Shown here: positions 34,374 to 43,960 of the stretch, one piece after another
Layout of the letters: every line of letters starts with the position of its first letter
How positions within the stretch are numbered: the stretch's first letter is position 1
Program-made: the position numbers and the translations under genes
Assembly: GCF_019801465.1 (NCBI RefSeq)
Contig: NZ_JAHVJA010000009.1
Span: 1-64,000 of the forward strand
DNA length: 64,000 bases
DNA from: Leisingera daeponensis
GTDB lineage: Bacteria; Pseudomonadota; Alphaproteobacteria; Rhodobacterales; Rhodobacteraceae
Direction of reading: 5' to 3'
Notes under the pieces: generated by a model
What the model saw: the letters and a program-made list of their open reading frames with translations, nothing else
Databases searched by the model: none
What the model was told of the DNA's origin: nothing

Positions 34374-35477
34374 TCACTGTTGGGCCGGCGCGCTGGCCAG
34401 ATCTCGTTCGATCAGGTCCTGGAAGGCGCGCACGCTGTCCTCCCAGGCGGGCGACAGCAGGCCCCCGCCGGCTGCAACTGGTGATTTGCAGCCCTCGTAC
34501 ATGCGCTCGACCATCTCGTGATCTTCTTTATGGACATCCCACCATAGCTTCTTCAGGCTCTCGGTTTCCTCTGTGCTCAGCTTCTGGCCATCGGTGGTGT
34601 AAAGCGCACGGTACTGGCGCATCTTGCCGGGACCGGCAGGCACGTTCAGGTACACCCCCATCTGGTCCGGAAAATAGCGGCCGAGGATGAAGTTGGGATA
34701 GAGGGTCAGGTAGCGGGAGCTGACACCAAGGCTGCCCGCCGTGCCGGTTTCCTCCTTCAGGTCCACCGCGCTGCCGATACAGTTCCCATCGGTGATGGTA
34801 TTGTGGTCCTCTAGCGGCTGTTCGGTGGTCGAAGAATGCACGAACTGGACATGGTAGGGCTCAATGAAATTCTCCATGATCAGTTTCCAGTTGGTCTCGA
34901 TCTCGCCGAAATCGAGCAGGCCGACCGGCTCCAGCCTACCGAAATCGATGCCTTCCAGGCGGCTGATCAGGGGGGCGGCGTAGTCTTTGAATTCCGGCGC
35001 ATTGCCGTCCAGGTTGACGAAAATCCAGTCCTGCCAGACATGGGTGCGAACCGGCTTCAAGCGGTGCTCTTTCAGGTCGAAACCATCGAACTCCTGCTTG
35101 CCCGTTCCCGCAAAATGGGGAGCTGCGCGCAACCGCCCTTCCAGGTCATAGGCCCAGGCGTGGTAGGGGCAGCGGATCAGCTTACCGACATTCCTGGGCC
35201 TGTCGACCAGGGTCATGCAGCGGTGCAGGCAGACGTTATGGAACACCTGAATGCTGCCGTCCTGACCACGCACCGACAGCAGCGGCAAACCTGCGCAACT
35301 GAAAGGATGGGTATCGCCTGGATTGGCGATCTGGTGGGCAAAACCGATGAACACCCAGTTTTTTGACAGCACCGTCCGGCATTCCTGCTGCCAGATGTCC
35401 TCGCTGCGGTAGGCGTCCGCGGTCAGGCCATGCTGCGGCCCGCCGGCTACCCGCGTTCTTTCCTCGGCAATTGTCAT
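34374..35477 (-). CDS. Rieske non-haem iron oxygenase (operon with VOC and cupin)
   Basis: A 367-residue Rieske oxygenase alpha subunit. The 2Fe-2S ligands are Cys83-x-His85 and Cys103-x2-His106. The catalytic iron segment is MENFIEPYHVQFVH with Glu206, His209 and His214. It is a second, distinct branch from the oxygenase at 2261. The ATG at 35477 is chosen because GGGAGG lies 4 bases upstream; an upstream extension would be Arg-rich and non-homologous. It is the first gene of the Rieske-VOC-cupin operon. An array of three dyads lies 93-168 bases upstream and an Lrp/AsnC regulator is divergent, so it is probably controlled by that protein. The substrate is unknown. Confidence 0.85.
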   Translation of the reverse strand: MTIAEERTRVAGGPQHGLTADAYRSEDIWQQECRTVLSKNWVFIGFAHQIANPGDTHPFSCAGLPLLSVRGQDGSIQVFHNVCLHRCMTLVDRPRNVGKLIRCPYHAWAYDLEGRLRAAPHFAGTGKQEFDGFDLKEHRLKPVRTHVWQDWIFVNLDGNAPEFKDYAAPLISRLEGIDFGRLEPVGLLDFGEIETNWKLIMENFIEPYHVQFVHSSTTEQPLEDHNTITDGNCIGSAVDLKEETGTAGSLGVSSRYLTLYPNFILGRYFPDQMGVYLNVPAGPGKMRQYRALYTTDGQKLSTEETESLKKLWWDVHKEDHEMVERMYEGCKSPVAAGGGLLSPAWEDSVRAFQDLIERDLASAPAQQ

Positions 35478-35569
35478 TCGTCCTCCCTTCGACACTGCCA
35501 CACGCGCCCCGGCCTGATCTGCCGGACGCATGGAACCTGCCCCTGCTGCGGCTGTTCTGTTACTGATTC

Positions 35570-35645
35570 TGCGCAATTCGCAGGGCTCGAATGGTAGATT
35601 TGCGAATTTCGCACTTTCTGGCAACAGAATTCTGCGATTTTCGCC
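35570..35645. promoter_or_regulatory. Array of three TGCG-N5-CGCA dyads (probable Lrp/AsnC operator)
   Basis: Site 1 TGCGCAATTCGCA (35570-35582), site 2 TGCGAATTTCGCA (35601-35613) and site 3 TGCGATTTTCGCC (35633-35645). Site 2 is a perfect 13-bp dyad; site 3 differs at the last base. Spacings of 31 and 32 bp are three helical turns, putting all sites on one DNA face. They lie between the Rieske gene (-) and the Lrp/AsnC gene (+), nearer the Rieske start. This phasing suits a multimeric Lrp-type protein that wraps DNA. The remaining 280 bases up to the regulator gene (35646-35924) show no clear feature. Confidence 0.7.
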
Positions 35646-35924
35646 ATTGAAGGCAATCTTCAGGCAAGAATCAGGACGTTTCTGGTCCAAAAGCGCCCCA
35701 ATAATGAGCAATACGCATTGTCAGTCCCGGCCAGAGCGAGGAAACGCAAAGCCTTTCCGGATCTGCACCAGACTTCTTGTCCGGCATTATGCTTTCAGTG
35801 CAGCGCACAGCCGGCCGGCGCCAGTTTCCCGCCTTCTGAGCCGGGGGTTCACGGGCTGATGTTTGCGGATTCCGCCACAGCCGCATATGCTGGGCTGCGA
35901 ATACGGCAATCGGGCACCAGGCAT

Positions 35925-36464
35925 ATGGCAGGCAAACAGCAATCCTCCGCGCGCAACAGGCGCGTCAGTCAAAGCATCCGCTCTCCAGGGGATGACCTGA
36001 ACCAGCAGATCATCCGGCTGCTGCAGCAGGACGGGCGGATGGCATTTTCCGAAATCGCGCAGAAACTTGACGTATCAGAGGGAACCATCCGCAACCGGGT
36101 CAGTGGCCTGCGGGAAAACAACATGCTTCGCATCGTGGCAATGTCGGATCCCGTGGCCACTGAATACACCACCGACGCGATGATCGGACTGAACGTCGCC
36201 GCCGGTGTCACCCCGCGGCAGGTGGCGGAAAGGCTGGAAAGCGACCCGCGCGTCGTTTTCATATTGTGGGTTGCCGGCCGCTATGACCTGGTCGTTGAAC
36301 TGGTCAGCGATGACGCGGACGCTGTGAAAGCATTTCTTGAGCACGAGATCCACGCCAGCAAGGACATTGCCAACGCAGATGTCATGTTTGGGCTGAAGAA
36401 TTTCAAAAACCAGTTCCTGCTGAAGCGTGATGTCGAGGATTGGGAGGAAGCCGAGGGCGGCTGA
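35925..36464 (+). CDS. Lrp/AsnC-family regulator
   Basis: A 179-residue Lrp/AsnC protein with a somewhat long basic start (about 1-25), a winged helix-turn-helix (about 28-75, LNQQIIRLLQQDGRMAFSEIAQKLDVSEGTIRNRV) and a C-terminal RAM ligand-binding domain (about 90-170). Lrp proteins respond to amino acids and assemble into octamers. The ATG at 35925 gives a normal start; an in-frame Met farther upstream would add about 20 residues without homology. It is divergent from the Rieske-VOC-cupin operon, with the dyad array between, and a bidirectional terminator follows it. Confidence 0.85.
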   Translation: MAGKQQSSARNRRVSQSIRSPGDDLNQQIIRLLQQDGRMAFSEIAQKLDVSEGTIRNRVSGLRENNMLRIVAMSDPVATEYTTDAMIGLNVAAGVTPRQVAERLESDPRVVFILWVAGRYDLVVELVSDDADAVKAFLEHEIHASKDIANADVMFGLKNFKNQFLLKRDVEDWEEAEGG

Positions 36465-36569
36465 TCGCCGGGAACCGCGGGCAACATGGGTGGATCCGCC
36501 CCTCACAGATCAAAGCAGTGAAGGCCATAAGGCCACCCCGCATTTTCCGCCTCTCCACCGGCGGCAGTA

Positions 36570-36600
36570 AAAAGCCCCGGATGGTCCATCCGGGGCTTTT
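36570..36600. terminator. Bidirectional Rho-independent terminator (Lrp gene / nqrF)
   Basis: Arms 36570-36584 and 36586-36600 (AAAAGCCCCGGATGG and its complement) make a perfect 15-bp dyad flanked by T-runs in both directions: GGTTTTTT on the plus strand, TTTTTACTG on the minus strand. It serves the convergent regulator gene and the nqr operon. Confidence 0.92.
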
Positions 36601-36623
36601 GGTTTTTTGTGCTGCGCTCCGGC

Positions 36624-37847
36624 TCAGCCGCCGAAATCGTCGAGCATGATATCCTCGCGATCCACGCCCAGATCCAGCAGCATGTTGATCACCGACTGGT
36701 TCATGATCGGCGGGCCGCACATGTAGAATTCGCAGTCTTCCGGCGCCGGGTGGTTCTTGAGGTACTCCTCGTACAGAACGTTGTGGATGAAGCCGGTGTA
36801 GCCTTTCCAGTCGTCCTCCGGCTGCGCATCGGACAAGGCGACGTGCCATTCGAAGTTGTCGAACTCTTCGGCCAGCTGGTCGAAGTCCTCGACAAAGAAC
36901 ATCTCCTTCTTCGAGCGCGCACCGTACCAGAAGCTGATCTTGCGGTCGCGGTTCTCCAGCCGTTTCAGCTGGTCGAAGATGTGGCTGCGCATCGGTGCCA
37001 TGCCGGCGCCGCCGCCGATAAAGACCATTTCCTTCTGGGTGTCGCGGGCGAAGAACTCACCGAACGGGCCAGAGATGGTGACCTCGTCGCCCGGCTTCAG
37101 GTTGAAGATGTAGGACGACATCTTACCCGCCGGAATGTCGCTGGAGCCCGGCGGCGGCGAGGCGACGCGGACGTTCAGCATGATGATGCCCTTTTCGTCC
37201 GGGTAGTTCGCCATCGAATAGGCGCGCTCGACCGGCTCATCCACCACGGATTTGTACTGCCATAGATTGAAGCGGTCCCAATCCTCGCGGTACTCCTCCT
37301 GGATGTCGAAGTCGGTGTAGGCTAGCTGGTGGGCGGGCGCCTCGATCTGGATGTAGCCGCCGGCGCGGAAGTTCACGTCCTCGCCTTCCGGCAGTTCCAG
37401 CACCAGCGCCTTGATGAAGGTCGCCACGTTGTCGTTCGACCGCACCTTGCAGCGCCATTTCTTGACGCCGAAGACCTCTTCGGGAACCTCGACCTCCATG
37501 TCCTGCTTGACCGCAACCTGACAGGACAGGCGGTCGCCGCAGGCGGCTTCGCGCTTGGTGATGTGGCTTTCCTCGGTCGGCAGGATGGAACCGCCGCCGG
37601 AATGCACACGCACCCGACACTGGGCGCAGGTGCCGCCGCCGCCGCAGGCGGAGGGGACGAACAGTTTCTCAGCCGCCAGCGTCTGCAGCAGCTTGCCGCC
37701 CGCAGGCACCGAGATGGTTTTTTCACCGTTGATGGTGATATTGACGTTGCCGGACGCGACCAGGCGGGAACGGGCGGCCAGGATGATGGCCACCAGCGCC
37801 AGCACGATCAACGTGAACAGGACAACGCCGAGCGAGAAAGTTTCCAT
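36624..37847 (-). CDS. nqrF: Na+-translocating NADH:quinone reductase subunit F
   Basis: A 407-residue NqrF, the NADH-oxidising entry subunit. One N-terminal membrane helix (about 4-25) is followed by a 2Fe-2S domain with Cys68, Cys74, Cys77 and Cys109, then a ferredoxin-reductase-like FAD domain (RAYSMAN, about 210-216) and NADH domain ([11 protein letters not shown]). Electrons go from NADH via FAD and 2Fe-2S to the membrane subunits. Length matches Vibrio NqrF. It is the last gene of the operon, followed by a strong terminator. Confidence 0.96.
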   Translation of the reverse strand: METFSLGVVLFTLIVLALVAIILAARSRLVASGNVNITINGEKTISVPAGGKLLQTLAAEKLFVPSACGGGGTCAQCRVRVHSGGGSILPTEESHITKREAACGDRLSCQVAVKQDMEVEVPEEVFGVKKWRCKVRSNDNVATFIKALVLELPEGEDVNFRAGGYIQIEAPAHQLAYTDFDIQEEYREDWDRFNLWQYKSVVDEPVERAYSMANYPDEKGIIMLNVRVASPPPGSSDIPAGKMSSYIFNLKPGDEVTISGPFGEFFARDTQKEMVFIGGGAGMAPMRSHIFDQLKRLENRDRKISFWYGARSKKEMFFVEDFDQLAEEFDNFEWHVALSDAQPEDDWKGYTGFIHNVLYEEYLKNHPAPEDCEFYMCGPPIMNQSVINMLLDLGVDREDIMLDDFGG

Positions 37848-37863
37848 AACTTCAGACGCTCCC

Positions 37864-38472
37864 TTACAGTTTGACGCCGCTAAAGGACATGAAGGCCATC
37901 GCCATCAGACCCGCGGTGATAAAGGTGATGCCCAGGCCCTGCAGGCCGTCCGGCACGTCGGAATACTTCAGCTTCTCGCGCACGCCCGCCATCGCGGTGA
38001 TCGCCAGCGCCCAGCCAAAGCCGGAGGAGAGGCCGTAAGTGGTTGCTTCCGCGAAGTTGTAGTCGCGTTCCACCATGAACAGAGAGCCGCCCAGGATGGC
38101 GCAGTTCACCGTGATCAGCGGCAGGAACACCCCCAGCGCGTTGTAGAGCGGCGGGAAATACTTATCGAGGATCATCTCCAGGATCTGCACCATCGCCGCA
38201 ATCACCCCGATATAGGAGATCAGGCCGAGGAAGGTCAGGTCCACATCCGGGAAGCCGGCCCAGGCCAGCGCGCCCGGCTTCAGCAGGTAGGTCAGCAGCA
38301 GGTTGTTGGTGGGCACGGTGATCGCCTGCACCAGCATCACCGAAATCCCCAGACCCAGCGCGGTGGAGATCTTCTTGGACACCGCGATGAAGGTGCACAT
38401 GCCCAGGAAGAAGGAGAGCGCGAGGTTCTCGACAAAGATGGCCTTAACGGCGAGTGAAATCAGCCCTTCCAT
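37864..38472 (-). CDS. nqrE: Na+-NQR subunit E
   Basis: A 202-residue integral membrane protein with about six helices, of the NqrE/RnfA family. With NqrD it holds an iron centre within the membrane; a Cys in [10 protein letters not shown]-proximal helix and one in NCAILGG are in the expected ligand regions. Ordering in the operon is nqrD before it (one-base overlap) and nqrF 16 bases after. Length equals that of Vibrio NqrE (about 198). Confidence 0.95.
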   Translation of the reverse strand: MEGLISLAVKAIFVENLALSFFLGMCTFIAVSKKISTALGLGISVMLVQAITVPTNNLLLTYLLKPGALAWAGFPDVDLTFLGLISYIGVIAAMVQILEMILDKYFPPLYNALGVFLPLITVNCAILGGSLFMVERDYNFAEATTYGLSSGFGWALAITAMAGVREKLKYSDVPDGLQGLGITFITAGLMAMAFMSFSGVKL

Positions 38473-39125
38473 CAGTGCGCCTCCACATTCTGGATTTTAT
38501 ATTCACGCTCTTCGGCCTGGTTCGGCTTCCAGGTGCGGAACGCCCAGATCAGCAGGCCGATCACGAAGAACGCCGAAGGCGGCAGCAGCAGCATGCCGTT
38601 CGGCACATACCAGCCGCCGTTGTTTACGGTTTCCAAGATGGTGATGCCGAACAGGGAGCCGGAGCCGAACAGCTCGCGGACCACGCCCACCAGCATCAGG
38701 ATCAGTCCGTAGCCCATGCCGTTGCCCAGACCGTCGATGAACGAGGCCACCGGCGGGTTGCTCATGGCGAACGCCTCGGCGCGGCCCATCACGATACAGT
38801 TGGTGATGATCAGGCCAACAAAGACTGACAGGGTCTTGGAGATCTCAAAGGCGTAGGCCTTGAGCACCTGATCCACCAGGATCACCAGCGAGGCGATGAT
38901 CACCATCTGCACGATAATCCGGATCGAGCTAGGGATCTGGTTTCTGAGGATCGAGATGAACATCGACGAGAACGCGGTCACGAAAGTCACCGCCAGGGTC
39001 ATCACAAAGGCCACCTGCAGAGAGGAGGTCACCGCCAGCGCCGAGCAGATGCCCAGAACCTGCAGCGTGATCGGGTTGTTGTCGACCAATGGGTCGACCA
39101 GCATGTCTTTCTTGGTCTGCGCCAT
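38472..39125 (-). CDS. nqrD: Na+-NQR subunit D
   Basis: A 217-residue membrane protein with about six helices, of the NqrD/RnfE family; [14 protein letters not shown] (about 113-126) is the conserved segment with the iron-ligand Cys. It works as an inverted pair with NqrE around the shared iron. Start and stop codons overlap those of nqrC and nqrE by one base each, indicating tight coupling. Confidence 0.95.
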   Translation of the reverse strand: MAQTKKDMLVDPLVDNNPITLQVLGICSALAVTSSLQVAFVMTLAVTFVTAFSSMFISILRNQIPSSIRIIVQMVIIASLVILVDQVLKAYAFEISKTLSVFVGLIITNCIVMGRAEAFAMSNPPVASFIDGLGNGMGYGLILMLVGVVRELFGSGSLFGITILETVNNGGWYVPNGMLLLPPSAFFVIGLLIWAFRTWKPNQAEEREYKIQNVEAH

Positions 39126-39928
39126 CAGAACTCTCCCGCTTTAAGGGCGGCCAGGAAGGGTGCGTAGCCCTCTTCGCCCATCCAGAATTTCACAAGGTTG
39201 TCCACGCCAACGGAGGTCAGCGTCGCACCGGCCAGCGCATCAATGTGATGCTCCGGCCCGGCCGGGCCTTGCGCCTTGGCAACGCTGATCTGCAGCTCGC
39301 CGCTTTCGTCATGCAGCTTCTTGCCGCTCCACAGGGACTTCCAGCGCGGGTTGTCCACCTCGGCGCCGAGGCCCGGGGTTTCGCCGTGCTGATAGAACTG
39401 CAGGCCGAAGATGTCGTTGCCGTTTTCCTCAACCGCGATGAAGCCGTAAAGGGTCGACCACAGGCCATAGCCGTGGATCGGCAGGATCACCTTGTCCAGA
39501 TCGCCGTTTTCCTCGCGCAGCAGGTACACGGTCTTGTAGCGCGACTGGCGGCCGATGCCCGCCGGGTCGTTCTCCAGCGCGCGGCTCAGCTCCGGGTCCT
39601 GCGCGGCGGCCAGATCATCAAAGCTGGCGGCGTCGAACTGGTCGGTGAACTCACCGGTTTCCAGGTCCAGCACCTGTGGTTCGAAGGCGGCGAACGCCTC
39701 AGCCACCTTGATGCCGGGCTCATAGAGCCCCGCCACCTGCAGAACGTTCAGCTGCTTGTCGCGTTTCTTGTTGATCTCCTGCACCGGGCGCAGGGACACC
39801 GCGGCGGTGGACACGATCATCGAAGCCACCAAGCAGACGGCAACAGCGATGAAGATGGTCTTGCCGACGGAATCCGGCGATGCGGCCAGGAAGCGGCCAA
39901 TCAGGCCCTTGCTTTGGGTATCAGCCAT
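39125..39928 (-). CDS. nqrC: Na+-NQR subunit C (covalent FMN)
   Basis: A 267-residue NqrC with one N-terminal membrane helix (about 23-43) and a periplasmic FMN domain. The flavinylation motif [10 protein letters not shown] ends at Thr236, the predicted attachment residue for ApbE-transferred FMN. The protein receives electrons from the NqrD/E iron and passes them to NqrB. It overlaps nqrB by eight bases at its start and nqrD by one base at its end. Confidence 0.95.
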   Translation of the reverse strand: MADTQSKGLIGRFLAASPDSVGKTIFIAVAVCLVASMIVSTAAVSLRPVQEINKKRDKQLNVLQVAGLYEPGIKVAEAFAAFEPQVLDLETGEFTDQFDAASFDDLAAAQDPELSRALENDPAGIGRQSRYKTVYLLREENGDLDKVILPIHGYGLWSTLYGFIAVEENGNDIFGLQFYQHGETPGLGAEVDNPRWKSLWSGKKLHDESGELQISVAKAQGPAGPEHHIDALAGATLTSVGVDNLVKFWMGEEGYAPFLAALKAGEF

Positions 39929-41129
39929 GGCGGCGCGCCCTCCGTTTGATGTTGGCCTGCACGACGAAATAGTCGATCAGCGGTGCGAAGACGTTGCCGA
40001 ACAGGATCGCCAGCATCATGCCTTCGGGGAAGGCCGGGTTCAGCACCCGGATCAGCACCACCATCACGCCGATGAGGGCACCGTAGATGTAGCGGCCCGC
40101 GTTGGTGTGGGACGCCGAAACCGGCTCTGTCACCATGAACACCAGGCCAAAGGCATAACCGCCCAGCACCAGGTGCCAGTACCACGGCATCGCAAACATC
40201 GGGTTAGTGTCGGAGCCGATGAGATTCAGCAGCACTGAGAAGGCGATCATGCCCGCCAGGCAGCCGACGATCAGGCGCCAGTTGGCGATTCTGGTGAACA
40301 GCAGGAAACCCAGGCCGATGGCGCAGGCCAGCGTCGAGGTCTCGCCGAAGCTGCCCTGAATGGTGCCAAAGAACGCGTCCGACCATTCGATGCCCTTGGC
40401 GACCAGCGCCTGCATGCCGTCGGCGGCGGTAACACCCAGCGCGGTCGCGCCGGAGAAGCCGTCAACCGGGGTCCAGACAGCGTCACCCGACATGTTGGCA
40501 GGATAGGCGAAATACAGGAACGCACGGCCCACCAGCGCCGGGTTCAGGAAGTTCTTGCCGGTGCCGCCAAAGACTTCCTTGCCGATCACCACGCCGAAGA
40601 TGATGCCAAGCGCCACCTGCCACAGCGGCGCGGAGGCCGGCATGATCAGCGTGTATAGCATCGAGGTCACAAGGAAGCCCTCGTTCACCTCATGGCCACG
40701 GACGGTGGCAAAGATGACTTCGAAGATACCGCCCGCAACCAGCGTCACGATGTAGATCGGCAGGAAATACAGGAACCCGTGCGCGATATTGGCCATCGGG
40801 TTCGCCGCATCCAGCGAGATGCCGAACATCTGCAGCAGCGCAATCCGCCAGCCGGTGGCGGCATCAGCACCCAGCGCGGCAATAGCGGAGTTCGCCTGAT
40901 AGCCGGTGTTCCACATACCCCACAGGATGCAGGGGATGGTGGCGATCACCACATAGGTCATGATCCGCTTCATATCGACGTATGAGCGGGCATGCGGCGC
41001 CACGGTGGTGACGGTTTTCGGGGTATAAAGGAAGGACTCCACCATCTCGTAGACGGGGAAGAGCTTTTCGTACTTGCCCCCCTTATCGAAATGCGGCTCG
41101 ATCCTGTCAAAGAAGCTGCGCAATCCCAT
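39921..41129 (-). CDS. nqrB: Na+-NQR subunit B (covalent FMN, Na+ channel)
   Basis: A 402-residue polytopic membrane protein with about ten helices. DGFSGATALG contains the flavinylation threonine, Thr229. NqrB also binds riboflavin and ubiquinone and carries the main Na+ path. Its stop overlaps nqrC by eight bases, and nqrA ends five bases upstream of its start. Length and motif agree with characterised NqrB proteins (about 412). Confidence 0.96.
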   Translation of the reverse strand: MGLRSFFDRIEPHFDKGGKYEKLFPVYEMVESFLYTPKTVTTVAPHARSYVDMKRIMTYVVIATIPCILWGMWNTGYQANSAIAALGADAATGWRIALLQMFGISLDAANPMANIAHGFLYFLPIYIVTLVAGGIFEVIFATVRGHEVNEGFLVTSMLYTLIMPASAPLWQVALGIIFGVVIGKEVFGGTGKNFLNPALVGRAFLYFAYPANMSGDAVWTPVDGFSGATALGVTAADGMQALVAKGIEWSDAFFGTIQGSFGETSTLACAIGLGFLLFTRIANWRLIVGCLAGMIAFSVLLNLIGSDTNPMFAMPWYWHLVLGGYAFGLVFMVTEPVSASHTNAGRYIYGALIGVMVVLIRVLNPAFPEGMMLAILFGNVFAPLIDYFVVQANIKRRARRHG

Positions 41130-41134
41130 CCGGC

Positions 41135-42478
41135 TCAGCCCTCCTTTTCAATCTTGGTTAGGCAGTCGCGCAGCGCCAGCCCGTATTCGTACTTGGCCGG
41201 GCAGGCAAAGCCGACGAGGCCCATGTCCTCTTCGTCGAGCTCCAGCGCACCCAGCGCCTGTGCGGTGTCGGTGTCCATCACCAGCAGCGCGCGCAGCAGC
41301 TGCGTCGGCAGGTAGTCCTGCGGCATCAGCCGCTCAAAGGTGCCGGTGGGCACCATGGCCCGGCGGCCGCCGTTGAGGTTGCTGGTGAGGTTGAACAGCT
41401 TGCGGCTGAGTGCCGAGCCCAGCACCGGCTGCACGGCGTATTTGCCGGGCATCGGGCGGATCCAGCCCAGCGGGATCTGCTCGCGGTCTTCCTCGATGAT
41501 GGCAACCTGGCGGGCGAAGCGGCCGAGAAACGCTAGCGAACCGGCAGCCTGGCGGCCCGACAGGATCGAGCCGGAGATCACCCGGACCGGAGCATCGGCG
41601 GCAATCTCGCCGCGGGTCAGCTCATCGGTGGAGGCACCCATAACGGTGCGGACCAGACGCGGCGACCGTGCAGCGGGACCGGCAATGGCAACCACGGTGG
41701 AGGGGTCCAGGTGGCCGGACAGCAGCAGGCGGCCGATGGTGATCACGTCCTGATAGGAAACGGTCCAGACCTGATCGTCAGCGCGCACGGGGTGCAGGAA
41801 GTGGATGTGGGTCCCGGCCAGGCCCGACGGATGCGGGCCGGAGAACGCGGCGGCCTCGACACCGGCAATGCCAATGCCCGGAACGCTGTCACCCGCTTTC
41901 TGGCACAGATAGGTGGTGCCGTCGGTTAAGAGGGTAACGGCCTTAAGGCCCGCCTCAAACGCCTCAGCCGCATCGTTGATTATCACGGCGGCGTCCGCGG
42001 CCAGCGGCTCGCTGTCCATCGCGGTCACGAAGATCGCGGCAGGCTTGGAGCCCGGCTGCGGCATCTTGGAATAGGGACGGGTGCGGAACGAAGTCCACAG
42101 GCCAGCTGCGCAAAGTTTCTCGGTCAGCCCCTCGGCTGTATCCGCGTTGCCGGTGGCCGAGAAATCGACGCCTGCATCGTCAGCGTCGGAAACCGAGATA
42201 ACCACGCTTTCCAGAACCCGGCGGGCGCCGCGGTTGATGGCCACGACCTTGCCGGTCATCGGCGCCACCATCATCGCGTCTTCGGCATCCTTGTGGCAGA
42301 ACAGCGGGGCGCCGCGGCGGACCTCCTCTCCTTCCTGCACCAGCATGCGGGGTTTCAGGCCCATATAGTCGGGCCCTAGCACGGCCACTGCGGTGATGGC
42401 GGGGCCGTCGTGGATCACCTGCTCCGGCGCGCCTGTCACCGGCAGATCCAGCCCCTTCCTCAAGTTAAATGTCTTCAT
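41135..42478 (-). CDS. nqrA: Na+-NQR subunit A
   Basis: A 447-residue peripheral NqrA, nearly the same length as Vibrio NqrA (446). MKTFNLRKGLDLPVTGAPEQ is the family start. It sits on the cytoplasmic side next to NqrB and is implicated in quinone binding. The ATG at 42478 is taken as start; GGAGGGA lies about 13 bases upstream. It is the first gene of nqrABCDEF, so the operon promoter lies in 42479-42700. Confidence 0.95.
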   Translation of the reverse strand: MKTFNLRKGLDLPVTGAPEQVIHDGPAITAVAVLGPDYMGLKPRMLVQEGEEVRRGAPLFCHKDAEDAMMVAPMTGKVVAINRGARRVLESVVISVSDADDAGVDFSATGNADTAEGLTEKLCAAGLWTSFRTRPYSKMPQPGSKPAAIFVTAMDSEPLAADAAVIINDAAEAFEAGLKAVTLLTDGTTYLCQKAGDSVPGIGIAGVEAAAFSGPHPSGLAGTHIHFLHPVRADDQVWTVSYQDVITIGRLLLSGHLDPSTVVAIAGPAARSPRLVRTVMGASTDELTRGEIAADAPVRVISGSILSGRQAAGSLAFLGRFARQVAIIEEDREQIPLGWIRPMPGKYAVQPVLGSALSRKLFNLTSNLNGGRRAMVPTGTFERLMPQDYLPTQLLRALLVMDTDTAQALGALELDEEDMGLVGFACPAKYEYGLALRDCLTKIEKEG

Positions 42479-42835
42479 ATTTGCGCTACGTCCCTCCAAG
42501 GCCGAATCCCGAGGCGGTTCTTACCCCGTTCCGGCAGCGGCGGCAAAGAAAAGGCACAAAACGCCGTTTTCCGCACATCCGCACAGCCTGTCCTGATTTC
42601 CGGCGCACTCGAATCAAATTCGGCACCGAATGGCAAGGCTGTGGCCCCGCCTGTTTCCCAATTTCCTGTACACTGCGCGTTTTTATCAGACTGTTGGCGC
42701 TCACGGTCTCCGGGAAACCGTCAAAGCGGACAGGCGGAAACGGCAACGCCGTCCCCGCAGGCGCCGCCTAGGCGGGCCAGTCTGCCTGTCAGTCTCAACA
42801 GGCCGTTGAAACTGATTCTACCAAATACTGCTTAG
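42479..42835. other. Intergenic region upstream of nqrA
   Basis: These 357 bases separate the enolase-superfamily gene's stop from nqrA, both on the minus strand, and should contain the nqr promoter. A 14-bp near-perfect palindrome, ATTCGG-CA-CCGAAT (42618-42631), lies about 140 bases before nqrA and may be a regulator site. A short palindrome CCGCCTAGGCGG (42764-42775) lies about 60 bases beyond the enolase-superfamily gene. No -35/-10 pair stands out. Confidence 0.4.
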
Positions 42836-43960
42836 TCAGGCGTCCCAGACAGCCTGCGGTTCGCCCATCAGATCCCGGTCAACGGTGATGCCCAGCCCCG
42901 GCGCATGCGGAACCAGCACGCCGCCATCCTTGACCGGCGCATCGAATTCCGCCGTTTTTAGCGTCACCATATCGCGGCAATCCAGAATGCAGCGCAAGGA
43001 ACGCTCAGGCACCGTAGCGCCCAGATGGGCGATGGCGGAGAACGCCACCACAGACCCGACGGTATCCTGCACGCTGACGGTCGCGCCTGCGGACAGGCAC
43101 ATGTCCCGGTGCCGCCGCCCGTGGGTCAGCCCGCCGGCCTTGGATATCTTAAGGCCGATGCCCTCGGCCACATCCTCCGCCAGCATCAGGGCGATGTCCT
43201 CATCCTGCTGCACCAGCTCATCCAGAATGATCGGCACCGTGCAGCGCTTGCGCAGCGACATGGTCTCGCGCCAGGTCTTGCAAGGCGCCTCCAGCACGAA
43301 ATCCAGCCCCTCCGGCAGCATCCGCAGCATGCGCAGCGCGGCTTCCGGCGTCAGCCCGCCATTGGCATCAACCAGAAAGAACTCGCCCGGCTGCCGGTCG
43401 GCCAGCGACGCACGGATGCGCTCCGCGTCAAGCGCCGGGCCGCCCTCGGCATCCAGCGCGCCGATCTTCACCGAATGGCCCAAATAGCCCATCTCGCGGT
43501 GCTGCGCGACGCGGGCGCGCATGTCCTCAGGGCTGCCTGCATAGATCGAGGAGATCACCGGCAGGCGCTTGCCCGTCGAACCGCCTAGCAGCTCGCACAC
43601 CGGCATATTCACCGACTTGCCGAACAGATCCCAGCAAGCCAGGTCAATTGCCGACTTGGCGTGGTTGTGGCCCAGCAGGGCTTCATCCATCGCCTCGTTG
43701 ATGCGGTCCATCTGCCGCGGGTCGCGGCCCAGCAGATAGGGCGCAATCTCGGCAATACCCGCCCGCGCACCCATCGCGTGCGACGCGATGTAGGTGGAGC
43801 CGAACGGGGTGCTTTCGCCCCAGCCCTCGAGTCCCGTGTCAGTGGTGATGCGCACGAAGGACGCGTCAAAGCTGCGGTACTCCCGCCCGCCCGACAGCAT
43901 GTAGACGCCGCCGGAATAGGGCAGATCCAGCTGGTACAGCTCTATCTTCCTGATCTTCAT
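42836..43960 (-). CDS. Enolase-superfamily (MLE subgroup) protein, cis-3-hydroxy-L-proline dehydratase-like
   Basis: A 374-residue enolase-superfamily enzyme. Metal ligands are Asp198 (VDANGG), Glu224 (VLEAP) and Asp247 (ILDEL); the acid/base lysines are Lys165 (HSVKIG) and Lys271 (GLKISKAGG). From memory, the start (KIELY-LPYSGGVY-LSGGR-Y-SFDA) closely resembles the cis-3-hydroxy-L-proline dehydratase described from related marine Rhodobacterales; a betaine or proline epimerase is the alternative. It ends an operon with Rieske, ALDH, a small protein and an MDR dehydrogenase. A four-base overlap couples it to the MDR gene. Confidence 0.82.
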   Translation of the reverse strand: MKIRKIELYQLDLPYSGGVYMLSGGREYRSFDASFVRITTDTGLEGWGESTPFGSTYIASHAMGARAGIAEIAPYLLGRDPRQMDRINEAMDEALLGHNHAKSAIDLACWDLFGKSVNMPVCELLGGSTGKRLPVISSIYAGSPEDMRARVAQHREMGYLGHSVKIGALDAEGGPALDAERIRASLADRQPGEFFLVDANGGLTPEAALRMLRMLPEGLDFVLEAPCKTWRETMSLRKRCTVPIILDELVQQDEDIALMLAEDVAEGIGLKISKAGGLTHGRRHRDMCLSAGATVSVQDTVGSVVAFSAIAHLGATVPERSLRCILDCRDMVTLKTAEFDAPVKDGGVLVPHAPGLGITVDRDLMGEPQAVWDA

